From: Aeromicrobium ginsengisoli
Lineage (GTDB): Bacteria; Actinomycetota; Actinomycetes; Propionibacteriales; Nocardioidaceae
Direction of reading: 5' to 3'
NCBI RefSeq assembly: GCF_004134905.2
Contig: NZ_SDPQ02000002.1
Span: 1-64,000 of the forward strand
Length of the DNA stretch: 64,000 nucleotides
Under the pieces are notes generated by a model. The model worked only from the letters and a program-made list of their open reading frames with translations. It was not told the origin of the DNA and made no database searches. The translations under genes were made by a program, and so were the position numbers. Positions 25,426 through 34,654 of the stretch are shown in pieces (within the stretch, counting starts at the first letter, position 1; the number at the start of each line of letters is the position of its first letter).

Positions 25426-26889
25426 GTGCGCCACCACCTGTTCAACACACGCAATCTCGACCGCTATCGCGAAGACATGGGACGGGGGCTCGACGCCCTC
25501 ATCTCGCACGTCGCCAGCGTCAGCCAGCCGTTCTCCGGCGCTGGAGTGCACGGGGTGTCGGAGCGGGTGGCCGGGGTCGACCTCGACCGTCCCTTGGAGG
25601 ACCTCGACGCGGTGCTCGACGAGCTGCGAGACGTGTACCTCGACGACGCGGTCTGGTTCCATGAGCCGCGATATCTGGCGCACCTCAACTGCCCCGTCGT
25701 GATCCCGGCACTGGTCGCCGAGCTCTTCGTCTCGGCGGTCAACTCGTCGCTGGACACCTGGGACCAGAGCGCAGGCGGCACCTTCGTGGAGCGTCGGTTG
25801 GTCGACTGGGCCGCGGGCCGCATCGGATTCGACGGCAACGCGGACGGGGTGTTCACCAGCGGCGGTACGCAGTCCAACCTGCAGGCCCTGCTGATCGCCC
25901 GCGGGCAGGCGTACCTCTCCGGAGATGCCGACCCGGCCGAGCCGCTGGGGCAGACCCTCGGTCGGTTCAGGATCTTCGCGTCGTGCGACAGCCACTTCAG
26001 CGTGCAGAAGTCCGCGAACGTCCTGGGCCTCGGCCTCGACGCCGTGGTGACGATTCCGACCGATGAGCGACGCCGGATGGATCCGTGGCTGCTCGACCAG
26101 GAGATCGCCCGGGTGCGGGCAGCCGGACTGATCCCGATGGCGGTCGTGGCGACCGCCGGCACCACGGACTTCGGGAGCATCGATCCGCTGAACCGGGTCG
26201 CCGACGTCTGCGCGGAGCACGGGGTGTGGCTGCACGTCGATGCGGCATACGGCGGAGGTCTGCTGGTCTCGACCCGGCGCCGGCACCTCATCGACGGCAT
26301 CGAGCGCGCGGACTCGGTGACGATCGACTTCCACAAGACGTTCTTCCAGCCGGTCAGCTCGAGCGCCGTGATCGTCCGCCGCGGCGACGACCTGAGGCAC
26401 GTGACCTATCACGCCGACTACCTCAACCCGCGGTCCGCGGCGTTGCCGAACCAGGTCGACAAGAGTCTGCAGACCACGCGCCGCTTCGACGCGCTCAAGC
26501 TGTGGCTCACGCTGCGCACGATGGGCGCCGACGCGATCGGTGACTACTTCGACGCCGTCATCGACCTGGCTGCCGTCGGTCATGGACTGCTGCGCGACGA
26601 CCCTGACTTCGAGGTCGTGGTGGCACCAGCGCTGAGCACGCTGGTGTTCCGCTTCCGCCCCGAGGAGGTGCCCGAGGGGGTCGCCGACGAGGTCAACCCG
26701 CGGATCCGCCGTACGATCGCCGGCCGTGGCGACGCGGTCATGGCGGGCACCGTGGTGGGTGGGCGGGCGTGGCTCAAGTTCACCCTGCTCAACCCCGAGA
26801 CGACGGTCGGCGACGTACGCTCCGTGCTCGACCTGATCCGCGAGATCGGCCGTGAGCTGCTCGACGAGCTGCGTACGGAGGTCCGCTGA
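25426..26889 (+). CDS. desA: PLP-dependent L-lysine decarboxylase of siderophore synthesis (DesA)
   Basis: A group II PLP decarboxylase of 487 residues closely resembling Streptomyces DesA, which turns lysine into cadaverine for desferrioxamine. Hallmarks are PRYLAHLNCPVVIPAL, NSSLDTWDQSAGGT, FTSGGTQSNLQALL, D272 in HVDAAYG and the Schiff-base lysine K304 in DFHKTFFQPVSSSA. Three GTG codons follow one another at 25420, 25423 and 25426. GAAGGAG (25414-25420) favours 25426 and the start MRHHLF. It is the first gene of the iron-controlled operon and overlaps desB by one base. Confidence 0.92.
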   Translation: MRHHLFNTRNLDRYREDMGRGLDALISHVASVSQPFSGAGVHGVSERVAGVDLDRPLEDLDAVLDELRDVYLDDAVWFHEPRYLAHLNCPVVIPALVAELFVSAVNSSLDTWDQSAGGTFVERRLVDWAAGRIGFDGNADGVFTSGGTQSNLQALLIARGQAYLSGDADPAEPLGQTLGRFRIFASCDSHFSVQKSANVLGLGLDAVVTIPTDERRRMDPWLLDQEIARVRAAGLIPMAVVATAGTTDFGSIDPLNRVADVCAEHGVWLHVDAAYGGGLLVSTRRRHLIDGIERADSVTIDFHKTFFQPVSSSAVIVRRGDDLRHVTYHADYLNPRSAALPNQVDKSLQTTRRFDALKLWLTLRTMGADAIGDYFDAVIDLAAVGHGLLRDDPDFEVVVAPALSTLVFRFRPEEVPEGVADEVNPRIRRTIAGRGDAVMAGTVVGGRAWLKFTLLNPETTVGDVRSVLDLIREIGRELLDELRTEVR

Positions 26890-28178
26890 TGAGGACGTAC
26901 GACTTTGCTGCCGTCGGGCTCGGTCCGTTCAACCTCGGACTGGCCTGCCTCGCCGAGCCGGTCGACGGTCTCGACGGGATCTTCCTCGAGGCGCGCGACG
27001 ACTTCAGCTGGCATCCCGGCATGCTGCTCGCCGACGCAACGTTGCAGGTCCCGTTCATGGCGGATCTGGTCACGATGGCGGATCCGACGTCGCGGTTCTC
27101 GTTCCTCGAGTTCCTCAAGAGCACCGGCCGGCTCTACGCGTTCTACATCCGCGAGTCCTTCTATCCGCTGCGCGCCGAGTACGACCAGTACTGCCGCTGG
27201 GCTGCTGCGCAGATCGCGGGCATCCGTTTCGGGCGGCACGTGGACCGCGTGCAGCACGACGGCGAGGCGTACGTGCTGACCGCCAGGCTCCGGGGCGGCG
27301 GCACCGAGACGTACCGCGCGCATCGCCTGGTGCTCGGGACCGGGACGCAACCCCACGTCCCGGCGGCTGTGCAGGGGCTCGAGGGACCGATGATCCACAC
27401 CGCCGACTACCTCACGCACAAGGCGGCGCTGCAGGCGACGAGGTCCATCACGATCGTCGGCAGCGGCCAGAGCGCCGCCGAGGCCTACCTCGACCTGCTC
27501 GACGACATCGACTCGTTCGACTACGAGCTCACCTGGGCCACGCGATCGCCGCGGTTCTTCCCGATGGAGTACACCAAGCTGACGCTCGAGATGACCTCGC
27601 CGGAGTACACGGCGTACTTCCACAGGCTGCCGATGGAGACGCGCGACGCTCTCCTGCGGGAGCAGCGGCAGCTCTACAAGGGCATCAGCGCCGACCTGAT
27701 CGACACGATCTACGACACCCTCTACCGCCAGCAGGTCCAGGGCGAGGTGCCCACACGGCTGCTGACCAACGCCGAGCTGTCCGGTGCGGCGTGGGACGAG
27801 GCCAGAGGTGCGTACGACCTCGCGTTCCGGCACGTCGAGCTCGACGCGCCCTTCGCCCTGGAGACCGAGGCGTTGGTCCTCGCGACGGGATACCGGCCGC
27901 AGGTGCCGGGGTTCGTCGCTTCGATCGCCGACCGCATCCGGTGGGACGCGAAGCGTCGATACGCCGTGGCGGCCGGCTACACGATCGACGACGACGCGCA
28001 GATCTTCGTGCAGAACGCCGAGGAGCACACGCACGGTCTCGTGGCGCCCGACCTCGGGATGGGCGCGTTCCGCAACTCCGTCATCCTCAACGCGATGTGC
28101 GGGCGCGAGGTCTATCCGGTCGAGGAGCGGATCGCGTTCCAGGAGTTCGGGGTCGCCCGGACAGAGGTGCCGGTATGA
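26889..28178 (+). CDS. desB: cadaverine/lysine N-monooxygenase of siderophore synthesis (DesB)
   Basis: A flavin N-hydroxylating monooxygenase of the IucD/SidA/PvdA family, 429 residues. It should hydroxylate the free amine of cadaverine using FAD and NADPH. FAD motif AVGLGPFNLGL lies near residue 8, the family block WHPGMLLADATLQVPFMADLVTMADPTS follows, then the NADPH motif IVGSGQSAAE and the C-terminal ATGYRPQVPGF. ATG 26889 shares a base with the desA stop codon, and the end overlaps the fused desCD gene by four bases. Confidence 0.93.
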   Translation: MRTYDFAAVGLGPFNLGLACLAEPVDGLDGIFLEARDDFSWHPGMLLADATLQVPFMADLVTMADPTSRFSFLEFLKSTGRLYAFYIRESFYPLRAEYDQYCRWAAAQIAGIRFGRHVDRVQHDGEAYVLTARLRGGGTETYRAHRLVLGTGTQPHVPAAVQGLEGPMIHTADYLTHKAALQATRSITIVGSGQSAAEAYLDLLDDIDSFDYELTWATRSPRFFPMEYTKLTLEMTSPEYTAYFHRLPMETRDALLREQRQLYKGISADLIDTIYDTLYRQQVQGEVPTRLLTNAELSGAAWDEARGAYDLAFRHVELDAPFALETEALVLATGYRPQVPGFVASIADRIRWDAKRRYAVAAGYTIDDDAQIFVQNAEEHTHGLVAPDLGMGAFRNSVILNAMCGREVYPVEERIAFQEFGVARTEVPV

Positions 28179-30520
28179 CGACGTCGACCCTGTTCGCTCG
28201 CGTCACCCACCTCGGCCGGGTGACGCTGGAACCGCTCGAGGTGGACCGCGATGCCGAGACGCTGCACACGTGGGTGACGCATCCGCGAGCCGTCTACTGG
28301 GGCATGCAGGCCGCGAGCCTTGAGGAGGTCCGTGAGGCGTACGCCGACATCGTCGCCGACCCGCACCACGACGCCTGGCTCGGCCGGGTCGACGGCGAGC
28401 CCGCGTTCCTCGCCGAGACGTACGATCCGGCGCACGGTGAGCTCGCCGACGCCTACGACGTGCTCGACGGCGACATCGGCATGCACGTGCTGGTCGCACC
28501 GACCGACCAGCCGCGGTCCGGGTTCACGTCCGCCGTGTTCCGCACCGTGATGGAGCTCTGTTTCGACGATCCGCGCCACCGTCGGGTCGTCGTCGAGCCA
28601 GACGTCCGCAACGACCGCATCGCGGTGCTCAACGCAGCGGCGGGCTTTCGCGTCGAGCGTGAGGTCCGGCTCGCCGGCAAGACGGCGGCGCTCAGCACGT
28701 GCACCCGCGATCAGTTCGCGCGCAGCGAGATGGTGCGGGGACGTGCGACAGACGGTGACGACCCACGTGTCGCGAGCGAGCACCTGACCCCGGAGGCCAT
28801 GCAGGTCGCCCATCGGTTCCTCGTCGCCAAGGCCCTCGCCGAGTTCTCGCACGAGCGGCTGCTCGTGCCCGAGCCCGTCGGTCACGACCATCAGGTGACG
28901 ATCGGCGATGCCCGATACCGATTTCACGCCCGCCGCTACGAGCTCGAGCACTGGGTTGTCGAGCCGTGGTCCGTGACGCGCGACGTCGGTGGCGAACCGG
29001 CCGAGCTGGACGCCCTGGCCTTCATCGCCGAGCACGCCGAGGTCCTCGGCATACCCGACGCGCTGTTGCCCACGTACCTCGAGGAGATCAGCAGCACGCT
29101 CGCCAGCGCGGCCTGGAAGTACGTGCACGCCACGCTGTCCTCGGCCGACCTGGTGGATGCGGACTTCCAGGCGATCGAGGCGGCGATGACCGAGGGACAC
29201 CCCGCGTTCGTCGCCAACAACGGCCGCATCGGCTTCTCGGCCTCGGAGTACGCGTCGTACGCGCCCGAGGCCGGCCGGCCCTTCGCGGTGGTGTGGCTCG
29301 CGGTGCGCCGCACCAAGGCGCATCTCTCGCTGGGCGAGGGGATCGATGAGGAAGCCCTGTACGCCGGTGAGCTCGACGCTGCGACCCGCGCGCGGTTCGA
29401 CGCCGAGCTGCGCGGGCTCGACCTCGACCCGGACGACTACCTGCTGATGCCGGCGCATCCGTGGCAGTGGCAGCACAAGCTGGCGATCACGTTCGCTCCG
29501 GACATCGCCCGGCGGGACATCGTGTGCCTCGGCCACAGCGCCGACCGCTATCGGGCACAACAGTCGATCCGTACGTTCTTCAACGCCGACCGGCCGGAGC
29601 GGCACTACGTCAAGACCGCTCTCTCGATCCAGAACATGGGGTTCATGCGTGGCCTGTCGCCGCGCTACATGCGGGCGACGCCGGCGATCAACGACTGGGT
29701 CGCCGGGCTCTTGGAGGAGGATGACGAGCTGCGCAACTGCGGATTCGGTGTGCTGCGCGAGCGGGCGGCGATCGGCTACACCGGGGACGCCTATCACCGG
29801 CTCGGCGCGCCGTCGGCGTACACCAAGATGTTGGCCGCGCTGTGGCGTGAGAGTCCCGTCCCGCAGGTCGCAGCCGGCGAACGACTCGCCACGATGGCCT
29901 CGCTCCTGCACCGGGACCGCGACGGACGGCACCTGGTCTCCGAGCTCATCGCCGCGTCAGCCGTGTCGCCGCGCGACTGGGTCGCGAGCTATCTGCGGGC
30001 GTACGTGCGACCCGTCGTGCACTGCCTGCACCGCTACGAGCTGGCGTTCATGCCGCACGGTGAGAATCTGATCCTGGTGCTGCAGGACCACGTGCCGACG
30101 CGGGTGCTCATGAAGGACATCGGTGAGGAGATCGCCGTGATGGGTGACCTACTGCTGCCGGCCGAGGTCGAGCGCGTACGTGCGGCGGTGCCCGACCGGG
30201 TCAAGCCCCTGGCGGTGCTGACGGATGTCTTCGACGGGTTCCTGCGCTTCCTCGCCGGCATCCTCGCTGAGGACCGGTTGCTCGGCGAGGACGAGTTCTG
30301 GTCACTGGTCGCCGGCACGATCGTCGAGCATCAGGCCGCCCACCCGGAGCTGGCCGACGCGTTCGCCCGGATCGACCTGTTCGCGGCCGAGTTCGACCAC
30401 TCCTGCCTCAACCGGCTCCAGCTGCGGGACACGCGGCAGATGGTCGACCTGTCGGACCAGGCCGAGTCGCTGATCTTCGCTGGCACCCTGGTCAACCCGA
30501 TCGCCCGGTTCGCCCCGTGA
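28175..30520 (+). CDS. fused acyltransferase-NIS siderophore synthetase (DesC-DesD)
   Basis: A 781-residue fusion. Residues 1 to about 190 are a GNAT acyltransferase (LEPLEVDRDAETLHTWVTHP, GDIGMHVLVAP, GFRVEREVRL) equivalent to DesC, which acylates N-hydroxycadaverine. Residues from about 210 are an IucA/IucC synthetase equivalent to DesD, with GHPAFVANNGRIGFS, AHPWQWQH, KTALSIQNMGFMRGLS, HGENLILVL and KDIGEEIAVM. Streptomyces makes these as two proteins. The start at ATG 28175 overlaps desB; the frame is open further upstream only as an out-of-phase reading of desB. The product is probably a ferrioxamine-type trihydroxamate. Confidence 0.92.
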   Translation: MTTSTLFARVTHLGRVTLEPLEVDRDAETLHTWVTHPRAVYWGMQAASLEEVREAYADIVADPHHDAWLGRVDGEPAFLAETYDPAHGELADAYDVLDGDIGMHVLVAPTDQPRSGFTSAVFRTVMELCFDDPRHRRVVVEPDVRNDRIAVLNAAAGFRVEREVRLAGKTAALSTCTRDQFARSEMVRGRATDGDDPRVASEHLTPEAMQVAHRFLVAKALAEFSHERLLVPEPVGHDHQVTIGDARYRFHARRYELEHWVVEPWSVTRDVGGEPAELDALAFIAEHAEVLGIPDALLPTYLEEISSTLASAAWKYVHATLSSADLVDADFQAIEAAMTEGHPAFVANNGRIGFSASEYASYAPEAGRPFAVVWLAVRRTKAHLSLGEGIDEEALYAGELDAATRARFDAELRGLDLDPDDYLLMPAHPWQWQHKLAITFAPDIARRDIVCLGHSADRYRAQQSIRTFFNADRPERHYVKTALSIQNMGFMRGLSPRYMRATPAINDWVAGLLEEDDELRNCGFGVLRERAAIGYTGDAYHRLGAPSAYTKMLAALWRESPVPQVAAGERLATMASLLHRDRDGRHLVSELIAASAVSPRDWVASYLRAYVRPVVHCLHRYELAFMPHGENLILVLQDHVPTRVLMKDIGEEIAVMGDLLLPAEVERVRAAVPDRVKPLAVLTDVFDGFLRFLAGILAEDRLLGEDEFWSLVAGTIVEHQAAHPELADAFARIDLFAAEFDHSCLNRLQLRDTRQMVDLSDQAESLIFAGTLVNPIARFAP

Positions 30521-30524
30521 CGGC

Positions 30525-31484
30525 CTACGGGATCAGCAGGACCTTGCCGGTGGCGCGGCGCTCGTCGAGGGTCAGGAGTGCCTGCGCGGCCTCGGCGAGG
30601 GGGAACGTCGGGCCGACGACGGGGCGCAGCGCGCCGCTCTCGAGATGTGGCGCGAGTGCAGCCCACTCCGTCGCGATGTGACCCGGGCGCGAGAGGGCGT
30701 AAGCACCCCAACCGACGCCGACGACCGAGACGTTGTTGAGCAGCAGGCGGTTGACCTTGACGGTCGGGATCTCGCCGGCCGTGAACCCGATCACCAGCAG
30801 CCGGCCGTTCTCGTTGAGGCAGCGCAGCGAGTCGGTGAACCGGTCGCCGCCCACGGGATCGACCACGATGTCGACGCCGCCCTGCTCCTTGACGGCGTCC
30901 TTGAAGCCGTCCGGCAGCACGAACGCGTCGGCGCCGGCGGCCAGCGCGATCGCACCCTTCTCGGGTGTCGACGTGACGGCGATGACCCGCCCCGCGCCGA
31001 AGGCCTTGGCCACTTGAATGGCGGCCGTGCCCACGCCACCGGCGGCGCCGTGCACCAGCACCGACTCGCCGGCCTGGAGGTGGCCACGCTCGACGAGGGC
31101 GAAGTAGGCCGTGCCGTAGTTGAAGACGATCGCGGCACCCTGCTCGTACGAGATGCCGTCCGGGATCGGGAACGTCAGGTCGAGCGAGGCCAAGGCCTCC
31201 TCGGCGAATCCGCCCAGTAGGCAGAGTGCCGCGACCCGGTCGCCGGGGGAGAAGCCGGAGCCGTCGGGAGCGCTGATGACCTCGCCGGCGATCTCGGCGC
31301 CCGGCGTGAACGGCAGCTCGGGCTTGAGCTGGTAGAGCCCGCGGCTCTGCAGCACCTCGGGGAACGCGACGCCGGCCGCGCGCACCCGGATCAGGACCTG
31401 GTCGTCACCGGGTTCGGGGCTGGGCAGCTCGACCAGCTCGATCGCTTCAGGGCCGTCGAGGGTCGTGATCTGTACGGCTTTCAT
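30525..31484 (-). CDS. NADPH:quinone oxidoreductase (MDR superfamily)
   Basis: A 319-residue zinc-independent medium-chain dehydrogenase/reductase of the quinone oxidoreductase (zeta-crystallin) group. It has the GroES-like N-terminus (VRAAGVAFPEVLQSRGLY), NADPH-binding VHGAAGGVGTAAIQVAKAFGA and AVTSTPEKGAIALAAGAD. The usual structural zinc cysteines are absent. It ends four bases from the siderophore operon, convergent with it. An 18-bp TetR-type dyad sits directly upstream of its start and probably regulates it. Confidence 0.85.
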   Translation of the reverse strand: MKAVQITTLDGPEAIELVELPSPEPGDDQVLIRVRAAGVAFPEVLQSRGLYQLKPELPFTPGAEIAGEVISAPDGSGFSPGDRVAALCLLGGFAEEALASLDLTFPIPDGISYEQGAAIVFNYGTAYFALVERGHLQAGESVLVHGAAGGVGTAAIQVAKAFGAGRVIAVTSTPEKGAIALAAGADAFVLPDGFKDAVKEQGGVDIVVDPVGGDRFTDSLRCLNENGRLLVIGFTAGEIPTVKVNRLLLNNVSVVGVGWGAYALSRPGHIATEWAALAPHLESGALRPVVGPTFPLAEAAQALLTLDERRATGKVLLIP

Positions 31485-31504
31485 GCCGCGACCTTAGCGC
31501 ACTG

Positions 31505-31522
31505 ACTAAGCGAGCGCTTAGT
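31505..31522. promoter_or_regulatory. TetR-type operator ACTAAGCGAGCGCTTAGT
   Basis: Eight-base perfect arms with a two-base centre lie in the 55-base space between the divergent oxidoreductase and PAP2 genes. The sequence has the AAGCG-N2-CGCTT pattern common to TetR-family operators in actinobacteria. No TetR gene adjoins it. The symmetry is seen; the binding family is inferred. Confidence 0.6.
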
Positions 31523-31539
31523 GCTCGTACGCTTGACCC

Positions 31540-32076
31540 ATGCATCGGTCGGTCGACATCGAGGTCGCGCGCTGGTGCGCAGACCATCGCAACGGAACCG
31601 TGACCGATGTCTTCCGATTCCTCGAGGACGTCGGCGAGTCCACGGCGTTCTTCGTCGTCGCCGGGATCGTCGCGGTGATCCTGATCCTTCTGCTCCGGCT
31701 GCGCACCGGGCTGGCTCGCATCCTGATCTCGATGGCCGTGACCTCCACGGCGACCGGTTGGCTCAAGGAGTGGATCGACCGGCCGCGGCCGCCGTACGAC
31801 CTCGCGATCACGCACCTCTCGGGTCCGGCGATGCCGTCGTCCCACGCGATCCTGACCTCGACCATCGTGACCGCGCTGGTGCTGGCGCCGTGGTGGACCT
31901 CGCAGCGGCTGCGGGTCGCTGTCGGCGTGCTCGGTGCCGCCGGCTGCCTGCTCTCCGGCGTGGCCATGATCTACCTCGGTGGCCACTGGTTGACCGACGT
32001 GCTGGTCGGCTGGGCCCTGGGCACGGGCATCACCGGAGGCATGATGCTGCTGCTCAAGCGCACGCGCCTGACCTGA
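31540..32076 (+). CDS. PAP2-family membrane protein with altered motif 3
   Basis: A 178-residue protein with about five transmembrane helices and PAP2 phosphatase motifs: KEWIDRPRP (motif 1) and PSSHA (motif 2, normally PSGH). In motif 3 the usual SRxxxxxHxxxD reads AMIYLGGHWLTD, so the phosphate-binding Arg is Met while the catalytic His and Asp remain. It may act on undecaprenyl or phosphatidyl phosphates at the membrane with altered activity. ATG 31540 lacks a Shine-Dalgarno sequence. Divergent from the quinone oxidoreductase gene. Confidence 0.8.
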   Translation: MHRSVDIEVARWCADHRNGTVTDVFRFLEDVGESTAFFVVAGIVAVILILLLRLRTGLARILISMAVTSTATGWLKEWIDRPRPPYDLAITHLSGPAMPSSHAILTSTIVTALVLAPWWTSQRLRVAVGVLGAAGCLLSGVAMIYLGGHWLTDVLVGWALGTGITGGMMLLLKRTRLT

Positions 32077-32128
32077 CCTCGCCAGTGCCGCCCGCCTCGC
32101 TCGGGCTTACGCGGGAGACAATGCACGG

Positions 32129-34648
32129 GTGAGACTCATCGACCTGCTGCCCAAGGGCGTGACGGACGATGAGGACGTCGTCTACGACGCGATCACGCAA
32201 TGGGTCGAGCACCGCGGGCTGACGCTTTACCCGGCACAGGACGAGGCGATTCTCGAGTGCGTCGCCGGGTCCAACGTGATCCTCGCGACGCCGACCGGCT
32301 CCGGCAAGAGCCTCGTGGCGACCGGTGCCATGGCGGCGGCGTTGGCGCGCGGCGAGTGCAGCGTCTACACCGCGCCGATCAAGGCCCTCGTCAGCGAGAA
32401 GTTCTTCGACCTCTGCGAGATCTTCGGCGCCGACAACGTCGGGATGGTGACCGGCGACGCCGCGGTCAACGCCGATGCCCCGATCATCGCCGCGACCGCA
32501 GAGATTCTCGCCAACATGGCGCTCCGCGAGGGTGCCGGCGCCGACATCGGCCTGGTCGTGATGGACGAGTTCCACTTCTACGCCGACCCCGACCGCGGCT
32601 GGGCGTGGCAGGTGCCGCTGATCGAGCTGCCCAAGGCGCAGTTCCTGCTGATGTCGGCGACGCTGGGCGACACGACCCGGTTCGAGGCGGATCTCTCCAG
32701 GCGTACGGGCCGGGAGACCGCGCTCGTCACGACGTCGGAGCGACCCGTCCCCTTGATCTCCGAGTACGTCTCGACGCCGATCCAGGAGACGCTCGAGCAG
32801 CTGATCGAGACGCACCAGACGCCGGTCTACGTCGTGCACTTCACGCAGGTCTCGGCGCTCGAGCGGGCTCAGGCGCTGACCAGCATCAAGGTCGCCACGC
32901 GCGAGGAGCGCGACGTCATCGCCGAGCACCTCGGTGACTTCCGGTTCTCCTCGGCGTTCGGCAAGACGCTGTCGCGGCTCATCCGCATGGGTGTCGGCGT
33001 GCACCACGCGGGCATGCTGCCGCGCTACCGCCGGCTCGTCGAGACGTTGACCCAGGCCGGGCTGCTCAAGGTCGTCTGCGGCACCGACACCCTCGGCGTC
33101 GGCATCAACGTGCCGATCCGCACCGTGCTGTTCAGCGGGTTGTCGAAGTACGACGGGGTCCGCCAGCGGCAGCTCCAGGTGCGCGAGTTCCAGCAGATCG
33201 CCGGGCGCGCGGGGCGGGCCGGCTTCGACACCGTCGGGCACGTCATCGTCGAGGCGCCCGAGCACGACATCGAGAATGCCCGCCTCGTCCGCAAGGCCGG
33301 CGACGACGTCAAGAAGCAGCGCAAGATCCAGCGCAAGAAGGCGCCCGAGGGCTTCGTGTCGTGGGGCGAGGGCACGTTCACCAAGCTCTCGACCGGCACG
33401 CCCGAAGCGCTCGTCTCCCGTATGCGCGTCAGCCACGCCATGGTGCTCGACGTCGTCTCGCGGCCCGGCGACGCACGTGCCTCGCTCGAACGGCTGCTGC
33501 GCGAGAGCGACGAGACCGAGGAGTCGCAGGACCGTCTGCTCGCCGAGGTCGACGAGATCATCGACGCCCTGCTCGCGGGCGGCGTCGTCGAGCCCGTCGA
33601 CCCGCCGGACGCCGACGGTCGTACGCTCCGGCTGACGGTCGACCTGCAGGCCAACTTTGCCCTCAACCAGCCGCTGTCGCCGTTCGCCGTCGCAGCGTTC
33701 GACCTGCTCGACCGCGACGATCCGGCGTACGCGCTCGACATGGTCTCGGTCGTCGAGTCCACGCTCGACGACCCGCGGCCCATCATCAACGCGCAACGTC
33801 ATCGGGCCCGGGGCGAGGCCATCAACGAGATGAAGATGGACGGCATCGAGTACGACGAGCGGATGGAGCTGCTCGAGGAGATCACCCACCCCAAGCCGCT
33901 CGAGGAGCTGCTCACCGCGGCGTACGAGTCCTATCGCAAGGGTCACCCGTGGGTCGCCGACCACGAGCTGCGGCCCAAGTCGGTCGTCCGTGAGATGTGG
34001 GAGCGGGCGATGACGTTCTCGGAGCTGATCGGCGACTACCAGCTCGCGCGGTCCGAAGGCCTCGTCCTGCGCTATCTCTCCGACGTCTACAAGACGCTGC
34101 TGCGCACGGTGCCCGAGCAGCTGCGCAACGAGGAGCTCATCGACCTCACGGAGTGGCTCGGCGAGCTCGTGCGCCAGACCGACTCGAGCCTGCTCGACGA
34201 GTGGGAGCAGCTCATCAACCCCGACACCGACCCCGTCGAGGTGCGCGCCAAGGCCGAGGGCAGCGCGCCGCCGCGGCCGGTCACCGGCAACGCGCGGGCG
34301 TTCCGGGTGCTCGTGCGCAATGCGCTGTTCCGCCGGGTCGAGCTCGCGGCGCTCGGGCGCTGGAGCGCTTTGGGTGACCTTGACGGCGAGGACGGCTGGG
34401 ACGCCGCGGCGTGGATGGAGGCGATGGCGGCCTATCGCGAGGAGTACGAGTCGCTCGGCACCGGTCCGGCCGCGCGTGGCCCCGACCTGTTCATGGTCGA
34501 GGAGGGTTCGACGACGTGGAACGTACGCCAGACGTTCGACGACCCCGAGGGCGATCGCGACTGGGGCATCACGGCCCAGGTCGACCTCGCCGAGAGCGAC
34601 GAGATCGGCGAAGCCGCCGTGACCATCCTGGAGGTCGGGCCTCGCTGA
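32129..34648 (+). CDS. DExH-box helicase with DUF3516 domain
   Basis: An 839-residue Ski2/Mtr4-like superfamily 2 helicase, probably acting on RNA. Motif I is ATPTGSGKS, motif Ia TAPIKALVSEK, motif II DEFH, motif III LMSATLGD and motif VI QQIAGRAGRAGFD. The C-terminal half carries the actinobacterial DUF3516 region (GEAINEMKMDGIEYDERMELLEEITHPKPLEELL). GTG 32129 with GGGAGA about ten bases upstream is the start; the ATG at 32121 is out of frame and stops at once. It follows the PAP2 gene by about 50 bases. Confidence 0.88.
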   Translation: MRLIDLLPKGVTDDEDVVYDAITQWVEHRGLTLYPAQDEAILECVAGSNVILATPTGSGKSLVATGAMAAALARGECSVYTAPIKALVSEKFFDLCEIFGADNVGMVTGDAAVNADAPIIAATAEILANMALREGAGADIGLVVMDEFHFYADPDRGWAWQVPLIELPKAQFLLMSATLGDTTRFEADLSRRTGRETALVTTSERPVPLISEYVSTPIQETLEQLIETHQTPVYVVHFTQVSALERAQALTSIKVATREERDVIAEHLGDFRFSSAFGKTLSRLIRMGVGVHHAGMLPRYRRLVETLTQAGLLKVVCGTDTLGVGINVPIRTVLFSGLSKYDGVRQRQLQVREFQQIAGRAGRAGFDTVGHVIVEAPEHDIENARLVRKAGDDVKKQRKIQRKKAPEGFVSWGEGTFTKLSTGTPEALVSRMRVSHAMVLDVVSRPGDARASLERLLRESDETEESQDRLLAEVDEIIDALLAGGVVEPVDPPDADGRTLRLTVDLQANFALNQPLSPFAVAAFDLLDRDDPAYALDMVSVVESTLDDPRPIINAQRHRARGEAINEMKMDGIEYDERMELLEEITHPKPLEELLTAAYESYRKGHPWVADHELRPKSVVREMWERAMTFSELIGDYQLARSEGLVLRYLSDVYKTLLRTVPEQLRNEELIDLTEWLGELVRQTDSSLLDEWEQLINPDTDPVEVRAKAEGSAPPRPVTGNARAFRVLVRNALFRRVELAALGRWSALGDLDGEDGWDAAAWMEAMAAYREEYESLGTGPAARGPDLFMVEEGSTTWNVRQTFDDPEGDRDWGITAQVDLAESDEIGEAAVTILEVGPR

Positions 34649-34654
34649 GGAGCC

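Noticed and set aside
26852-28174. Upstream extension of the siderophore synthetase frame
   Set aside because: It overlaps desB in another phase; the ATGA overlap at 28175 and the GNAT domain start fix the real beginning.
32054-33964. 636-codon minus-strand frame
   Set aside because: Antisense of the DUF3516 helicase, caused by high GC codon bias.
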